Part shown: piece by piece, positions 8,746 to 9,532 of the stretch
Layout of the letters: every line of letters begins with the position of its first letter
How positions within the stretch are numbered: the first letter of the stretch is position 1
Source of the DNA: Thermodesulfobacteriales bacterium
GTDB taxonomy: Bacteria; Desulfobacterota; Thermodesulfobacteria; Thermodesulfobacteriales; Thermodesulfatatoraceae
DNA length: 9,532 nucleotides
Direction of reading: 5' to 3'
Assembly: GCA_026985945.1 (NCBI GenBank)
Contig: JALSPN010000176.1
Location: forward strand, 1 to 9,532
Notes under the pieces: model-generated
Told to the model about the DNA's origin: nothing
What the model saw: only the letters and a program-made list of their open reading frames with translations
Databases searched by the model: none
Made by a program: the position numbers and the translations under genes

Positions 8746-9437
8746 GAAAGATTCTTTTCTCGCTTCTGGGATGGCTAATTTTCTTGAGTTCGGGCTGGGC
8801 CGGAGAGAGGCTGGCTCTGGTGAGCGACCGAGAATTCGCCTCTCTTACCCGGGCCCTTGAGGAAAGTCTTCCCAAGGCCCGGCGGGTGAACCCCTCGCCG
8901 GAGATCTGCTCCTACCCCCGTCTCCTTATCCTGGGTCCCAGGTCTTACCTTGAGGTCAAAAAAATTCACTGCAAGGGTCAGAAAAGATATGTCTCCGGGA
9001 TCCTTTACCCCTCCCTTTTTGGGCTTCCTGATAAGGAAACGGTCTTTGTGCCCTTCCTGCCTTCCTGCCAGAGCTTAAAAAAGCTGGCAGGAGAGAGGCG
9101 GGTTGTCACTATCTATTCCCCTTATCTGGATTACTATCTGAAAGAGCTTTCTTCCTGCCTGCAGCTTAAGGCCTTTCGGGTGGAGGATCCTTACACCCTA
9201 CCTGAGATCTTATGCCGGGTGGTGGATCTCCTCCATAAAGGGACGGTCTTCCTCATCCTCCCAGACCCTCTTTTTCTCGAGTCCCGGGGTTACCGGGCCC
9301 TGACCAGCTTTCTTTCCCGCTATGATCCTCTCACTTTAGACCTTCTTGGGATAAAAGAGCTTTCCACCCGGAAGGTTTCCCTCTCGGAAGAAGAACACCT
9401 GCAGCAGCTTTTGAGAGTGCTTAAGGAGGAGCCATGA
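8742..9437 (+). CDS. Secreted protein resembling ABC_sub_bind-type periplasmic proteins
   Basis: The product has 231 residues with a signal peptide (charged MRK, hydrophobic 4-17, likely cut after Ala20 in GWA|GE). There is no lipobox Cys, so it should be soluble in the periplasm. The middle and C-terminal parts (RRVVTIYSPYLDYYLKEL near 119-136, TLPEILCRVVDLLHKGTVFLILPDPLFLE near 152-180) follow the pattern I associate with the ABC_sub_bind (PF04392) family, whose members often sit beside TonB receptors and kinases. It is shorter than those proteins, usually near 300 residues, and the match is by eye only. It contains five cysteines (56, 77, 109, 139, 158), unusual for a small periplasmic protein. 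No permease or ATPase gene is beside it in the window. The TTG start shares TTGA with the receptor stop and has GGAG about seven bases upstream, implying coupled translation. Its end overlaps the next ATG as ATGA. Confidence 0.65.
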   Translation: MRKILFSLLGWLIFLSSGWAGERLALVSDREFASLTRALEESLPKARRVNPSPEICSYPRLLILGPRSYLEVKKIHCKGQKRYVSGILYPSLFGLPDKETVFVPFLPSCQSLKKLAGERRVVTIYSPYLDYYLKELSSCLQLKAFRVEDPYTLPEILCRVVDLLHKGTVFLILPDPLFLESRGYRALTSFLSRYDPLTLDLLGIKELSTRKVSLSEEEHLQQLLRVLKEEP

Positions 9438-9532
9438 GAAAGGCGCTGGTTTTCCTTGCGGTGCTTTTCTGGATCCCTGGAGCCTGGGCTCTGGAGGTCA
9501 AGGAACTCGGGCGGCAAGAGGTGAAACTGGCC
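9434..9532 (+). CDS. Exported protein of unknown function, N-terminal 33 residues only; 3' end outside window
   Basis: An ATG at 9434 overlaps the previous stop (ATGA) and has AAGGAGG about six bases upstream. The visible part reads as a signal peptide, MRKALVFLAVLFWIPGAWA, with likely cleavage after Ala19, then LEVKELGRQEVKLA. The mature start is too short to assign a family. Position as fourth member of an overlapping operon and export to the periplasm suggest it serves the same uptake or sensing system as the receptor. It could be another binding protein or the periplasmic part of a second membrane protein. Confidence 0.75.
   Translation, partial: MRKALVFLAVLFWIPGAWALEVKELGRQEVKLA

Overview
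The window looks like chromosomal DNA from a Gram-negative, probably thermophilic anaerobe of the Thermodesulfobacteria / deep-branching sulfur-metabolising type. This is inference. It rests on an outer-membrane TonB receptor (Gram-negative envelope), a short archaeal/thermophile-style adenosylhomocysteinase, an archaeal-type UPF0282 metallo-hydrolase, Lys/Arg/Glu-rich proteins and tightly overlapping genes. No rRNA is present to fix the taxonomy.

Layout. (1) Positions 2-370, plus strand: the 3' end of a ChlI/BchI-type AAA+ ATPase gene, cut by the window edge. (2) Positions 393-4663, minus strand: one apparent transcription unit. It starts at a near-consensus sigma-70 promoter (TTGACA, 17-bp spacer, TATTTT) and reads tRNA-Lys(UUU), tRNA-Glu(UUC), UPF0282 metallo-beta-lactamase-fold protein, metK, ahcY, queC. 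metK makes S-adenosylmethionine (SAM), ahcY clears the S-adenosylhomocysteine left by methyltransferases, and queC makes preQ0 for queuosine/7-deazaguanine synthesis, a pathway that also uses SAM. The two tRNAs lead the unit and the protein genes follow with short gaps (28, 36 and 25 nt) or a one-base overlap. (3) Positions 4664-5035: an intergenic region with no long gene, AT-rich in its right part. It holds a G-rich/C-rich foldback, a possible six-codon leader ORF and a very strong 43-bp dyad. (4) Positions 5036-9532, plus strand: an overlapping set of a membrane hybrid histidine kinase, a TonB-dependent outer-membrane receptor, a small secreted protein resembling the ABC_sub_bind family, and the first 33 codons of another exported protein. 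The set runs off the window.

The minus-strand unit is housekeeping (tRNA plus methyl cycle plus tRNA modification), with one poorly characterised archaeal-type protein inside it. The plus-strand unit looks like an accessory sensing/uptake module: the kinase senses something at the inner membrane or periplasm, the receptor takes a ligand across the outer membrane, and one or two exported proteins may bind or present it. The ligand cannot be read from the sequence. The kinase gene has no clear upstream promoter, an unusual start region and a sharp base-composition change along its length. It and the leader in front of it are the least ordinary part of the window.
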